From Caviibacter abscessus (GTDB lineage Bacteria > Fusobacteriota > Fusobacteriia > Fusobacteriales > Leptotrichiaceae), in the NCBI RefSeq assembly GCF_001517835.1, contig NZ_LOQG01000038.1, forward strand, positions 1-64,000: a DNA stretch of 64,000 bases, given 5' to 3'. Below, in pieces: positions 9,007 through 16,592 of the stretch. A model generated the notes under the pieces. That model had not been told where the DNA came from. It saw only the letters and a program-made list of their open reading frames with translations, and did not search any database. Position 1 is the first letter of the stretch; each line of letters opens with the position of its first letter. The position numbers were made by a program, and so were the translations under genes.

Positions 9007-9543
9007 ATGAATATTAACGAATTAAGACCTGCCGAAGGATCAAAAAAAGAAAGAAAGAGAATAGGTAGAGGACACGGTTCTGGTTGGGGAAAAACAGCTG
9101 GTAAAGGTCATAATGGGCAAAAACAAAGATCTGGTTCTTATGTTTCTGCTGCATTTGAAGGTGGACAAATGCCTTTAATAAGAAGAATACCTAAAAGAGG
9201 ATTCTCAAATTCTGCTTTCAAAAAAGATATGATAGTTTTAAACCTTAAAGATATAGTTGATAAATTTGAAGATGGAGAAACAGTAGCTATTGAAACATTA
9301 GTTGAAAAAGGTGTGTTAAAAAATCCAAGATTTATTGTAAAATATACAGAGGGTGGACTAAGAGATAGAGAATACACAAGCATTTTAAAAGTAATTGGTG
9401 ATGCACAAGTAGATAAAAAATTAAACTTTGTTGTTGAAAAAATATCTGCAAATGCAAAAGCAAATATTGAAAAAGCTGGTGGATCTGTAGAACTTAAAGC
9501 TATTAAATCATATGCTAATATAGCATCAAACAATAAAAAATAA
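9007..9543 (+). CDS. rplO: 50S ribosomal protein L15
   Basis: Late-assembly protein in the middle of the 50S subunit. The 178-residue product has the L15 opening NINELRPAEGSKKERKRIGR, the glycine- and basic-rich GHGSGWGKTAGKGHNGQK and FEGGQMPLIRRIPKRGF. It is longer than the usual 145-150 residues, owing to an internal stretch around residues 100-120 and a tail beyond the normal GGSVEL end. It is followed by a terminator-like hairpin before secY. Confidence 0.96.
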   Translation: MNINELRPAEGSKKERKRIGRGHGSGWGKTAGKGHNGQKQRSGSYVSAAFEGGQMPLIRRIPKRGFSNSAFKKDMIVLNLKDIVDKFEDGETVAIETLVEKGVLKNPRFIVKYTEGGLRDREYTSILKVIGDAQVDKKLNFVVEKISANAKANIEKAGGSVELKAIKSYANIASNNKK

Positions 9544-9553
9544 AATTAGGATT

Positions 9554-9577
9554 AAGTAAGTTTTCACTTACTTTTTT
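9554..9577 (+). terminator. Terminator-like hairpin between rplO and secY
   Basis: AAGTAAGT (9554-9561) pairs with ACTTACTT (9566-9573) around a 4-base loop, and the T-run continues to 9577. The stem is AT-rich and short, so it is probably leaky and may set secY expression below that of the ribosomal genes. secY has no clear promoter of its own here. Confidence 0.6.
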
Positions 9578-9600
9578 CCTATATATAAGGAGTGATTAGT

Positions 9601-10911
9601 TTGACATTATCTGAAGCAATTACAACAAGACTAAAATCTATTGTAAAAGTAAGAGAGCTAAGAAGAAGAGTTATATTCACTCTTTTAATGTTTATGGTTG
9701 CCAGAATTGGTATTCATATTACAGTTCCTGGAATTAATATGGCACTATTTAAGCAGTTTACTAATAATCCATTAGCACAATTTTTAGATTTGTTTTCAGG
9801 AGGGGCAATACAAAGAGCATCAATATTCTCTTTAGGTATAGCACCATACATTAATGCATCTATAGTATTTCAATTATTAGGTGTTTTATATCCTAAAATA
9901 GAAGAAATGCAAAGAGAAGGTGGAAAACAAAGAGAAAAAGTTACACAATGGACAAGATATCTTGCAATATTAATTGCGTTTGGGCAATCAATATTTAGTG
10001 TTGTTTTATTACAAACTCAAAAAATAGTACTTGAACCAGGAATAACATTTACTATCACAACTGTAGCACTTATGACAGGTGGAGCAGCATTTCTTATGTG
10101 GCTATCTGAAAGGATATCAATAAAAGGAATTGGAAACGGAACATCAATGCTTATATTTTTAAATATAGTTTCTAATTTACCACAAGTTGCTTACCGTTTA
10201 TTTACAAGTCTACACTCATCAACAAAAGGACAAATATTATTAACAAGTTCTGTTGTTTTATTTATAGCACTTATAGTGATATTAGTAATAATTCAACTAG
10301 GAGAAAGAAGAATACCTATACAATATGTAGGAAAATCTAGTAGAGGCTTTGGTCAAGGACCAAGTACAGTAGGTAAAAAAACATATTTACCTATTAAAAT
10401 CAATACAGCTGGAGTTATGCCTATAATCTTTGCTTCAATGCTTATGGTTATACCTACTTCAATTGGAACATTTCTTGTTAAAGATGCGACTAAAAAAGCT
10501 TATTGGAGCCAACTTCTAGGTCAAACAGGATGGGTATATTTAGCACTAACAGCAATTTTAATTATACTTTTCTCATTCTTTTATACAGCAATAGTATTTG
10601 ATCCTGATAAAGTTGCAGATAGTTTAAAACAAAGTGGTGGAACACTACCATTAAAAAGAGCAGGTAGAGAAACAGCTGACTATTTAGAAAATATTGTTAC
10701 ACTAATTACATATGGTACAGCAGTATTTCTAGCAATACTTGGTATATTACCTAACTTATGGTTTGGATATGTACTTAATTTACCTGTTATGCTTGGTGGA
10801 ACAAGTCTAATAATATTAGTTGGGGTAGCAGTAGATCTAATTCAACAAATAGACTCTCATTTAGCAGTAAAAAAATATAAGAGCTTTATAACTAATAGAA
10901 GAGATAGATAA
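9601..10911 (+). CDS. secY: Protein translocase subunit SecY
   Basis: Channel-forming subunit of the Sec translocon in the inner membrane. The 436-residue product has ten predicted membrane segments, with the plug-side LDLFSGGAIQRASIFSLGIAPYINASI and the cytoplasmic loops GERRIPIQY and FDPDKVADSLKQSGG. An upstream GTG at 9592 overlaps the ribosome site AAGGAG (9587-9592), so TTG 9601, eight bases downstream, is the better start. In most bacteria adk and map follow; here the operon ends at a strong terminator and those genes are at 38.9-40.3 kb. Confidence 0.97.
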   Translation: MTLSEAITTRLKSIVKVRELRRRVIFTLLMFMVARIGIHITVPGINMALFKQFTNNPLAQFLDLFSGGAIQRASIFSLGIAPYINASIVFQLLGVLYPKIEEMQREGGKQREKVTQWTRYLAILIAFGQSIFSVVLLQTQKIVLEPGITFTITTVALMTGGAAFLMWLSERISIKGIGNGTSMLIFLNIVSNLPQVAYRLFTSLHSSTKGQILLTSSVVLFIALIVILVIIQLGERRIPIQYVGKSSRGFGQGPSTVGKKTYLPIKINTAGVMPIIFASMLMVIPTSIGTFLVKDATKKAYWSQLLGQTGWVYLALTAILIILFSFFYTAIVFDPDKVADSLKQSGGTLPLKRAGRETADYLENIVTLITYGTAVFLAILGILPNLWFGYVLNLPVMLGGTSLIILVGVAVDLIQQIDSHLAVKKYKSFITNRRDR

Positions 10912-10912
10912 T

Positions 10913-10945
10913 AAAAAAACTGAATCATAAAGGTTCAGTTTTTTT
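10913..10945. terminator. Bidirectional terminator after secY
   Basis: AAAAAAACTGAATC (10913-10926) pairs with GGTTCAGTTTTTTT (10932-10945) with one wobble and a short loop. A-run and T-run flank the stem, so it can end secY on the plus strand and the convergent membrane protein gene on the minus strand. Confidence 0.85.
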
Positions 10946-10954
10946 GTATTATAT

Positions 10955-11500
10955 TTATTTTCTTCTTAAAATTCGTACTATATTTTCAATTTCTTTTTGA
11001 CTTTTTAATTTAAGAACTACTTTATCATTGTTAAAATATTTAACTGTTACAGTTTTATTATTAGTATTAGTGTCAATGTTTAAAATTTTTGATATATTCA
11101 CGGTATTATTTCTATGCACTAATATGTTTTTGTCATATCTTACAACAGACCATGATTTTATTATATTACCGTAAGTGTACATTATAATTCCAATAGAAAG
11201 GATTGTTACATTAAGTTTTTTGTATAAAATTGCAAAAGCTATAAATGAAGCTATACTCCCAAGATATAAAAGAATAGCTAATTTATCATAAAAAGGATCT
11301 AATTTTTCTTTTTTTAGATTGGGATTAATTTTAAATAATTGTCTTAATGAAAGTAGCTCAACTACTGGTGGAAGAATTAATAGTATTGATAATAACCATG
11401 CTGTAAGCTTATCTTTATTATATATAGTAATAAATGATGCAACGGCTAACAATATATTTAAAACTATTGTTAAATATGTATTATTAATATCTTTTTTCAT
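10955..11500 (-). CDS. Membrane protein of unknown function, four helices
   Basis: I do not recognise this 181-residue protein. Four hydrophobic segments are visible at about residues 10-27, 33-51, 73-92 and 95-115. They are followed by a soluble tail of about 65 residues with a VVRYDKNILVHRNNTVNISKILNI stretch reminiscent of the small bacterial PH-like membrane domains, though this is only a resemblance. The ribosome site AAGGAG lies about 8 bases before the ATG. It is a single-gene unit, divergent from tRNA-Thr and sharing its promoter region. Confidence 0.75.
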   Translation of the reverse strand: MKKDINNTYLTIVLNILLAVASFITIYNKDKLTAWLLSILLILPPVVELLSLRQLFKINPNLKKEKLDPFYDKLAILLYLGSIASFIAFAILYKKLNVTILSIGIIMYTYGNIIKSWSVVRYDKNILVHRNNTVNISKILNIDTNTNNKTVTVKYFNNDKVVLKLKSQKEIENIVRILRRK

Positions 11501-11527
11501 TTGAAAAAGCTCCTTTTCTTTTTTTTA

Positions 11528-11556
11528 ATAATAACATAAATATGATTGACTTTCAA
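11528..11556 (-). promoter_or_regulatory. Promoter of the 10955-11500 membrane protein gene
   Basis: Read on the minus strand, TTGAAA (11556-11551) and TATTAT (11533-11528) are separated by 17 bases, with a TG two bases before the -10. Its -35 box shares one base with the -35 of the tRNA-Thr promoter on the other strand. Confidence 0.65.
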
Positions 11557-11574
11557 TTGTAAATTTAGTATAAT
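11546..11574 (+). promoter_or_regulatory. Promoter of tRNA-Thr
   Basis: TTGACT (11546-11551) and TATAAT (11569-11574) are 17 bases apart, nearly a consensus sigma-70 promoter. The tRNA starts 18 bases after the -10 box. Confidence 0.85.
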
Positions 11575-11592
11575 GATATTAATAATTCTTAT

Positions 11593-11668
<76 letters not shown>

Positions 11669-11673
11669 TTTTT

Positions 11674-11697
11674 AATCACTGTATGGTGATTTTTTTT
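11674..11697 (+). terminator. Terminator of tRNA-Thr
   Basis: AATCAC (11674-11679) pairs with GTGATT (11686-11691) around a 6-base loop, followed by a run of T to 11697. It lies 6 bases after the encoded CCA. Confidence 0.8.
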
Positions 11698-11700
11698 ATT

Positions 11701-11898
11701 TTAGTCCCAATAATTTGTTTGTTCAGGTATTATAAAATAAAGTATGAAATAAATTATTATGGGTAGTCCTAAAAATATTGATAATAGCCATAAAACTCTT
11801 ACTATAGTAGGGTCAATGTTGAAATATTCGCCAATACCTCCTGCTATTCCAAATATTTTTTTATTTGTACTGCTACGATATAAATTTTTATTTGTCAT
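11701..11898 (-). CDS. PspC-domain membrane protein
   Basis: A 65-residue protein made up of one PspC domain: YRSSTNKKIFGIAGGIGEYFNIDPTIVRVLW and a hydrophobic segment ending FIIPEQ. PspC proteins sit in the membrane and take part in envelope stress sensing; this short form is common in Firmicutes and Fusobacteria. ATG 11898 is chosen because AAAGGA lies just before it and the PspC domain begins at once; the frame is open 13 codons further upstream. It is last in the PadR-DUF1700-DUF4097-PspC operon. Confidence 0.85.
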   Translation of the reverse strand: MTNKNLYRSSTNKKIFGIAGGIGEYFNIDPTIVRVLWLLSIFLGLPIIIYFILYFIIPEQTNYWD

Positions 11899-11902
11899 GT
11901 TT

Positions 11903-12460
11903 TTATTCCTTTCTAATAATATCTGCTGTTCCAACAAAATTATTAATTAATAATTTTATTAAAGAATCAGGATTTAGTGATACATTATTATTTATTATAC
12001 CCAAAGTATTGTTTATATTGTAATTTATATCAGTGTCTGCAAAAAGTTGCATAGTACCGGCAACATTAGTAAACGAATGAGAACCTTCAGTTAAATCATA
12101 ATTAATTATACCTGCAAAATTTTCAATATTTAAATTAACTTTATCTTTGTATGTAATGTATATGTAATTTTCTTTTCTATTATTTTTACGAATATGTCGT
12201 ATATTAAGTTTACCATCAACGTAATCGTAAGAAATATAATTATTTACTTCAATAGAATTATGATCTGATTTTTTAATTCTTAAAATGGCGTTAGTATCAA
12301 TTATATTAATTTCTTTTAAATTATCATTAAGATTACTTTTAACTAAAGTAATATTTTTAGTATAGTTATAATAGTTTACAGGAAAATTTTGTAAAATACC
12401 TTTTACTATCAAAGCACCACCTATTATTATAAGGATTAATGCCAAAATATATTTTTTCAT
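11903..12460 (-). CDS. DUF4097-like surface protein
   Basis: The 185-residue product has an N-terminal membrane anchor (residues 4-24) and then a beta-rich region with short repeated strands such as INIIDTNAILRIKKSD and VNLNIENFAGIINYDL. These resemble the right-handed beta structure of DUF4097 (putative adhesin) proteins. It lies in the usual place for that family, after a DUF1700 gene and before a PspC gene. The biochemical role of the family is not established. Family assignment rests on pattern and context. Confidence 0.7.
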   Translation of the reverse strand: MKKYILALILIIIGGALIVKGILQNFPVNYYNYTKNITLVKSNLNDNLKEINIIDTNAILRIKKSDHNSIEVNNYISYDYVDGKLNIRHIRKNNRKENYIYITYKDKVNLNIENFAGIINYDLTEGSHSFTNVAGTMQLFADTDINYNINNTLGIINNNVSLNPDSLIKLLINNFVGTADIIRKE

Positions 12461-12475
12461 ATTAATACCTCTTTT

Positions 12476-13036
12476 CTATTTTTTTATTTTATCATATATC
12501 CAAATTAAGATTTTATTATAAATATTAGCAATAATATTAAATAGGAATTTTATAATTCCATATGTTAGGATCATTAAACCACAGGTAGTTATTAGAGAAC
12601 CGATAGTTATTAGTGAGCTTACATATGTACCTAGGAATACAGTATAATAAATTATTACTGATGGAACAATAAATATTAATATACCAAAAGCTAAAATTAA
12701 AGCGAATATAATAGCTATGATTGAAAATAAAACTACTATAAATGCTATAATTATTGGAATTGAAAGTGGAGCTCCTATTATAGTTAAAATTAAAAGTACC
12801 ATAAATGAAAATGGATTGGAACTTTTTTTATTATTTTTAGTATTTCTTATATTGTATTCTAATAATATATCATTTGCTATTTTTTTAGGATCCATACTTT
12901 CAGGAATTTCATCATCTTTTTCTAAATTTAAATCTTGAAAGTACTCTTCATAATATTTGAAAAGTTCTATTTTTTCATCATATGGAAAATCTTTCAAATA
13001 TTTGTCTAAATTTCTCATAAATTCTCTGGCTTTCAT
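12476..13036 (-). CDS. DUF1700-family membrane protein
   Basis: The 186-residue product starts MKAREFMRNLDKYLKDFPYDEKIELFKYYEEYF, the typical DUF1700 cytoplasmic helical domain with its F-Y-x-E-x pattern. It continues with four or more hydrophobic segments from residue 75 to 172. DUF1700 proteins are commonly coded next to PadR regulators and are thought to relay envelope signals. The start overlaps the end of the padR gene by 4 bases (ATGA), so the two are coupled. Confidence 0.8.
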   Translation of the reverse strand: MKAREFMRNLDKYLKDFPYDEKIELFKYYEEYFQDLNLEKDDEIPESMDPKKIANDILLEYNIRNTKNNKKSSNPFSFMVLLILTIIGAPLSIPIIIAFIVVLFSIIAIIFALILAFGILIFIVPSVIIYYTVFLGTYVSSLITIGSLITTCGLMILTYGIIKFLFNIIANIYNKILIWIYDKIKK

Positions 13037-13341
13037 AAATTTGCCTCCTTAAGGAATGAATTAATTTGTTGTTGTAGCTCTTCCCATTCAGTTATATACC
13101 TTTTTAATTCTTCAAGTCCATTTTCTGTTATTTTATAATATCTTCTATTTCTGCCTTGGTAATTTTTATCATAAAAACTTACAAAGTTTTTACTTTTTAA
13201 TCGTCTTAGTACGGGATACAAAGTTGATTCACTTATATTTATTTTATTTTGTAATGATTGAGTTAAAATATATCCGTATAAATCATCATTTACAAGACTG
13301 GAAAGCACACACAGTTCTAAAAAATCACTTGTTAATTGCAT
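13033..13341 (-). CDS. PadR-family transcriptional regulator
   Basis: A 102-residue winged-helix repressor of the small PadR class. It shows LELCVLSSLVNDDLYGYILTQSL, the recognition helix region ISESTLYPVLRRLKSKNFV, and the wing YQGRNRRYYKITENGLEELK, all PadR landmarks. A GAGGTG ribosome site precedes the ATG. It heads a four-gene operon. Because the promoter contains a palindromic site, it probably represses its own operon. The ligand is unknown. Confidence 0.9.
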   Translation of the reverse strand: MQLTSDFLELCVLSSLVNDDLYGYILTQSLQNKINISESTLYPVLRRLKSKNFVSFYDKNYQGRNRRYYKITENGLEELKRYITEWEELQQQINSFLKEANL

Positions 13342-13370
13342 TTTATCACCTCTAGACTTTTATTTTGTTA

Positions 13371-13401
13371 ATATTATATCTCATATAATATTGTTTGTCA
13401 A
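13371..13401 (-). promoter_or_regulatory. PadR operon promoter with palindromic operator
   Basis: On the minus strand TTGACA (13401-13396) and TATAAT (13378-13373) are exactly 17 bases apart. ATATTATAT (13371-13379) and ATATAATAT (13383-13391) form a perfect 9-bp inverted repeat with a 3-base centre that covers the -10 box. PadR proteins bind such AT-rich dyads, so this is a strong candidate for autorepression. Confidence 0.8.
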
Positions 13402-13430
13402 TGAAATAGGTGATGATTTATGAATAAAAG

Positions 13431-13459
13431 TTGCTAAGAACAGCTAATAATGCTATAAT
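13431..13459 (+). promoter_or_regulatory. Promoter of the peptide ABC / glutamine synthetase operon
   Basis: TTGCTA (13431-13436) and TATAAT (13454-13459) are 17 bases apart, and TG precedes the -10 by one base, giving an extended -10 element. The first gene starts 37 bases further on. Confidence 0.7.
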
Positions 13460-13495
13460 TTATCCAACATTATTTAAAGGAAAGAGGCGTTTAAA

Positions 13496-14920
13496 TTGAA
13501 GTATTTTTTAACTTTATTTTCAACTTTATTTTTGTTTTTATCTTGTGGTATAAATCAATCAAATAGTAGTATAAATACTGCAATGACTACAGATATTGAT
13601 AGTATAAATCCATATAAATTGGTTTCAAGTAATAGTAAACAAATAATGTATAATGTGTATGAAGGATTAGTCATGCCAGATGAAAATGGAGATGTTGTAC
13701 CAGCAATAGCAAAATCTTATTCAGTGTCAAATGATGGTTTAACATATGAATTTGTTATAAGAAATGATGTATATTTTCATAATGGCGAAAAACTGGTATT
13801 AGACGATGTGTTATTTTCTTTAAAAAAAGTTAAAGAATTAAAATTTCAAGAAGCATTTGAAAATATTAAAAGCATAGAAGCAAAAGATGAAAATACTCTT
13901 TTAATTCATTTAAATGAACCTGATTCATCATTTATTTATTATTTAACTACTGCAATAGTAAGTAAAAAAACATTTTATAGTATAGATACTAAAGAAAATG
14001 GAACAGGTGCATATAAAATAAAAACATATAAAAATGAACAAAAATTAGTATTGGAAAAATTTGATAAATATTATGGTCAAAAAGCCAATATAAATACTAT
14101 AAATATAAATATAAGCCCAAATTCACAAACAAATTTTTTAAAATTATTAAGTGGGGAATATAACTTTTTAACAACAATAGATGTAAAAAGAGAAAAAGAA
14201 CTTAAAAACTTTACTGTTATAAAACAAGTGCAAAACATGGTATTTATGATGGGTATAAACAATGAAAAAGTACCTAAAAATGAAAGACTTGGTCTTGCAA
14301 CGTACATTAATAAAGATGATATAATAGCAAAAACTTCAAATAACAATTCAGTAAAAATTTATTCAAGTATGAGTCCTATACTTAAAAAGTATTATAATGA
14401 CAATATAACAGAAATAGGTATACATGGAGAGAGTATTATGGGAAAAACATATACTTTAAAAATACCTACAAATGATAAAATTTATATTGAAACAGCACAA
14501 ATTATAAAATCGCAATTTGAAAAAATGAGCGTTAAGATTAAAATAGTTGAAATGGAGTTTTCTGCTTGGTTAAAAGAAGTTTATACAAATAGAGACTTTG
14601 AATTGACATTAATAGGTCTTAGCGGTAAGTTAGATCCAAATTCAATTTTAAGAAGATATACAAGTACTTATAAAAGAAACTTTATAAACTTTAATAATAA
14701 AGAATATGATAAATTAATATCAGAAGCTAAAAAAACAGCTGATGATAACAAAAAAGTTGAAAATTACAAAAAAGCACAACAAATATTAGTGAGCGAAGGT
14801 TCATCCGTATATATCATGGATCCTGCATTTATAGTAGCTCACTCAAAAAATATTTCAGGATATACACAATATGCAATTCCTTATATAAATTTTGCTAAGT
14901 TAAAATTTGGAGAAAATTAA
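13496..14920 (+). CDS. Peptide-type ABC transporter substrate-binding lipoprotein
   Basis: The 474-residue product has a short signal with a lipobox ending LFLSC (Cys17), so it should be a membrane-anchored periplasmic lipoprotein. The mature part is a family 5 (OppA/DppA/NikA) binding protein: DIDSINPYKLVSSNSKQIMYNVYEGL, PAIAKSYSVSNDGLTYEFVIRNDVYFHNGE, and the C-terminal NFNNKEYDKLISEAKK. It starts at TTG 13496 behind AAAGAGG. The downstream permease starts at the last base of its stop. Substrate is probably a di- or oligopeptide, but this family also takes up nickel and other ligands. Confidence 0.88.
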   Translation: MKYFLTLFSTLFLFLSCGINQSNSSINTAMTTDIDSINPYKLVSSNSKQIMYNVYEGLVMPDENGDVVPAIAKSYSVSNDGLTYEFVIRNDVYFHNGEKLVLDDVLFSLKKVKELKFQEAFENIKSIEAKDENTLLIHLNEPDSSFIYYLTTAIVSKKTFYSIDTKENGTGAYKIKTYKNEQKLVLEKFDKYYGQKANINTININISPNSQTNFLKLLSGEYNFLTTIDVKREKELKNFTVIKQVQNMVFMMGINNEKVPKNERLGLATYINKDDIIAKTSNNNSVKIYSSMSPILKKYYNDNITEIGIHGESIMGKTYTLKIPTNDKIYIETAQIIKSQFEKMSVKIKIVEMEFSAWLKEVYTNRDFELTLIGLSGKLDPNSILRRYTSTYKRNFINFNNKEYDKLISEAKKTADDNKKVENYKKAQQILVSEGSSVYIMDPAFIVAHSKNISGYTQYAIPYINFAKLKFGEN

Positions 14921-15834
14921 TGTTTTATATAAAAAAAATAGCAAAAATGATTTTTAGTATATATATAATATCAACTATTTCATTTTTCATTATTTCTCTT
15001 ATACCTGGAGAACCTGCAACCAGTATATTAGGTGTTGATGCTTCTTATGAAAATTTAGAACTTTTAAGAAAAACATTAGGTTTAGACAAACCTTTAATTA
15101 CTAGATATTTTTTATGGTTGAAAAAAGCAATAATGGGTGATTTTGGAATATCTTTTAAGTATTCACAACCAGTTAAAGATTTGATACTTGAAAGGTTACC
15201 GCTTACAATAGCGATATCTTTAATTTCACTTGCAATTATTTTTACAATCTCAATATTATTATCGTTTTATTTAAATAAAAAGAAAAAATACAGTAAATTT
15301 TGGGATATTATTTTAAACCTAAGTATATCAATACCTTCATTTTGGATAGGAATAATATTTATATTTGTATTTTCTGTTATGTTAAGGCTTACAAGTGTAA
15401 GTTACAATAATACAATTACATCTTTAATTTTTCCTTGTATTATAATATCAATTCCTAAAATAGGGCATATTACAAAAAATATAAAGGAAAATTTATATGT
15501 GGAAACAAGACAGGAATATGTAAAATATCTATATTCAAATGGTATGAAATTGAAATATTTAAATTTATATGTACTGAAAAATTCATTGCTGCCGGTACTT
15601 TCTATTTTTGGATTAATAATTATTGACCTTATAACAGGCATAGTCATAGTTGAACAAATATTTTCTATACCAGGAATTGGTAGACTTATGACAGTTGCTG
15701 TGTATACTAGAGATATACCTTTAGTTCAGGCTTTAATTGTATATACATCATTTGTTATTATACTTATTAATTTTCTTGTTGATGTACTATACTCTGTATT
15801 AGATCCTAGAATAAAATTAGGTGATGTAAAATGA
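14920..15834 (+). CDS. Peptide-type ABC transporter permease, DppB class
   Basis: A 304-residue inner-membrane permease with six expected helices. The N-terminal FFIISLIPGEPATSILG and LRKTLGLDKPLITRYFLWL are the standard OppB/DppB start; EQIFSIPGIGRLMTVAV near residues 243-260 is the typical EIFSIPGIG signature. An EAA-like coupling loop lies near residues 185-205 (RQEYVKYLYSNGMKLKYL). It overlaps the binding-protein gene by one base and the next permease by 4 bases. Confidence 0.9.
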   Translation: MFYIKKIAKMIFSIYIISTISFFIISLIPGEPATSILGVDASYENLELLRKTLGLDKPLITRYFLWLKKAIMGDFGISFKYSQPVKDLILERLPLTIAISLISLAIIFTISILLSFYLNKKKKYSKFWDIILNLSISIPSFWIGIIFIFVFSVMLRLTSVSYNNTITSLIFPCIIISIPKIGHITKNIKENLYVETRQEYVKYLYSNGMKLKYLNLYVLKNSLLPVLSIFGLIIIDLITGIVIVEQIFSIPGIGRLMTVAVYTRDIPLVQALIVYTSFVIILINFLVDVLYSVLDPRIKLGDVK

Positions 15835-16592
15835 AAAAGTACATAAAATATATATTAATAATAGTTGCTATATTTTTTATATTTATTAATATAAAAAATC
15901 CCAGTAGAATGTCAGATAATAACCCATTATCTGCCCCAAGTATACATCATGTATTAGGAACGGATAATCTTGGCAGAGATATATATACAAGACTTTTATG
16001 GGGAACCTTTAATACTTTAGCAATATCTTTACTTTCTATATTATTGTCAACTGTTGTTGGAACAATTATTGGTGGGATATCAGGCTATTTTGGAGGCTAT
16101 ATTGATTTAGCCTTACAAACGTTTATTGAAATTATTTTATCCATTCCATCTATACTTATAGCTATAACAGTTGTAGTTATAATGGGTTCAGGATTTTATT
16201 CAATAATATTTGCTATATTTTTAATGTATTTACCTCTTATAGTCAATTATTCAAGAGGTTTAACAATTAAAGAAAAAGACAAAGAATACATAATGGCAGC
16301 AAAAACGTATGGAGTAAAAAATATTAGAATAATATTAAAACACATATTACCAAATATAAAAAAATATGTGATTATAAATTTTGTAATAAATTTTTCAAAA
16401 GGTATACTAACAGAAGCAGGATTAGGTTTTTTAGGAATTGGAATTGAAAGTTCAGTACCTACACTTGGAAATATGTTAAATATATCTCAGTCGTATTTTT
16501 TAGTAGCACCGTGGTTTACTTTATCTGCGGGTATCATGATTATTATATTGGTATATATTGCAAATGAGATTGCAAAAAGAGGAGCGAATTAA
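15831..16592 (+). CDS. Peptide-type ABC transporter permease, DppC class
   Basis: A 253-residue partner permease. It has HHVLGTDNLGRDIYTRLLWGTFNTL, the hallmark of OppC/DppC, the coupling loop KEYIMAAKTYGVKNIRIILKHILPN, and the late GLGFLGIGIESSVPTLGNML motif. It begins in an ATGA overlap with the upstream permease and ends in a TAATG overlap with the glutamine synthetase gene. Slightly short for the class. Confidence 0.9.
   Translation: MKKYIKYILIIVAIFFIFINIKNPSRMSDNNPLSAPSIHHVLGTDNLGRDIYTRLLWGTFNTLAISLLSILLSTVVGTIIGGISGYFGGYIDLALQTFIEIILSIPSILIAITVVVIMGSGFYSIIFAIFLMYLPLIVNYSRGLTIKEKDKEYIMAAKTYGVKNIRIILKHILPNIKKYVIINFVINFSKGILTEAGLGFLGIGIESSVPTLGNMLNISQSYFLVAPWFTLSAGIMIIILVYIANEIAKRGAN

Noticed and set aside
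9592-9600. GTG 9592 as the start of secY
   Set aside because: The codon overlaps the AAGGAG ribosome site, while TTG 9601 lies at the right distance.
11319-11504. Plus-strand open frame antisense to the four-helix membrane protein
   Set aside because: No ribosome site or domain; the minus-strand gene has a good promoter, ribosome site and membrane helices.
13402-13430. A leader peptide before the peptide-binding protein gene
   Set aside because: The short ATG frame near 13420 lies upstream of the promoter -10 box, so it would not be in the transcript.
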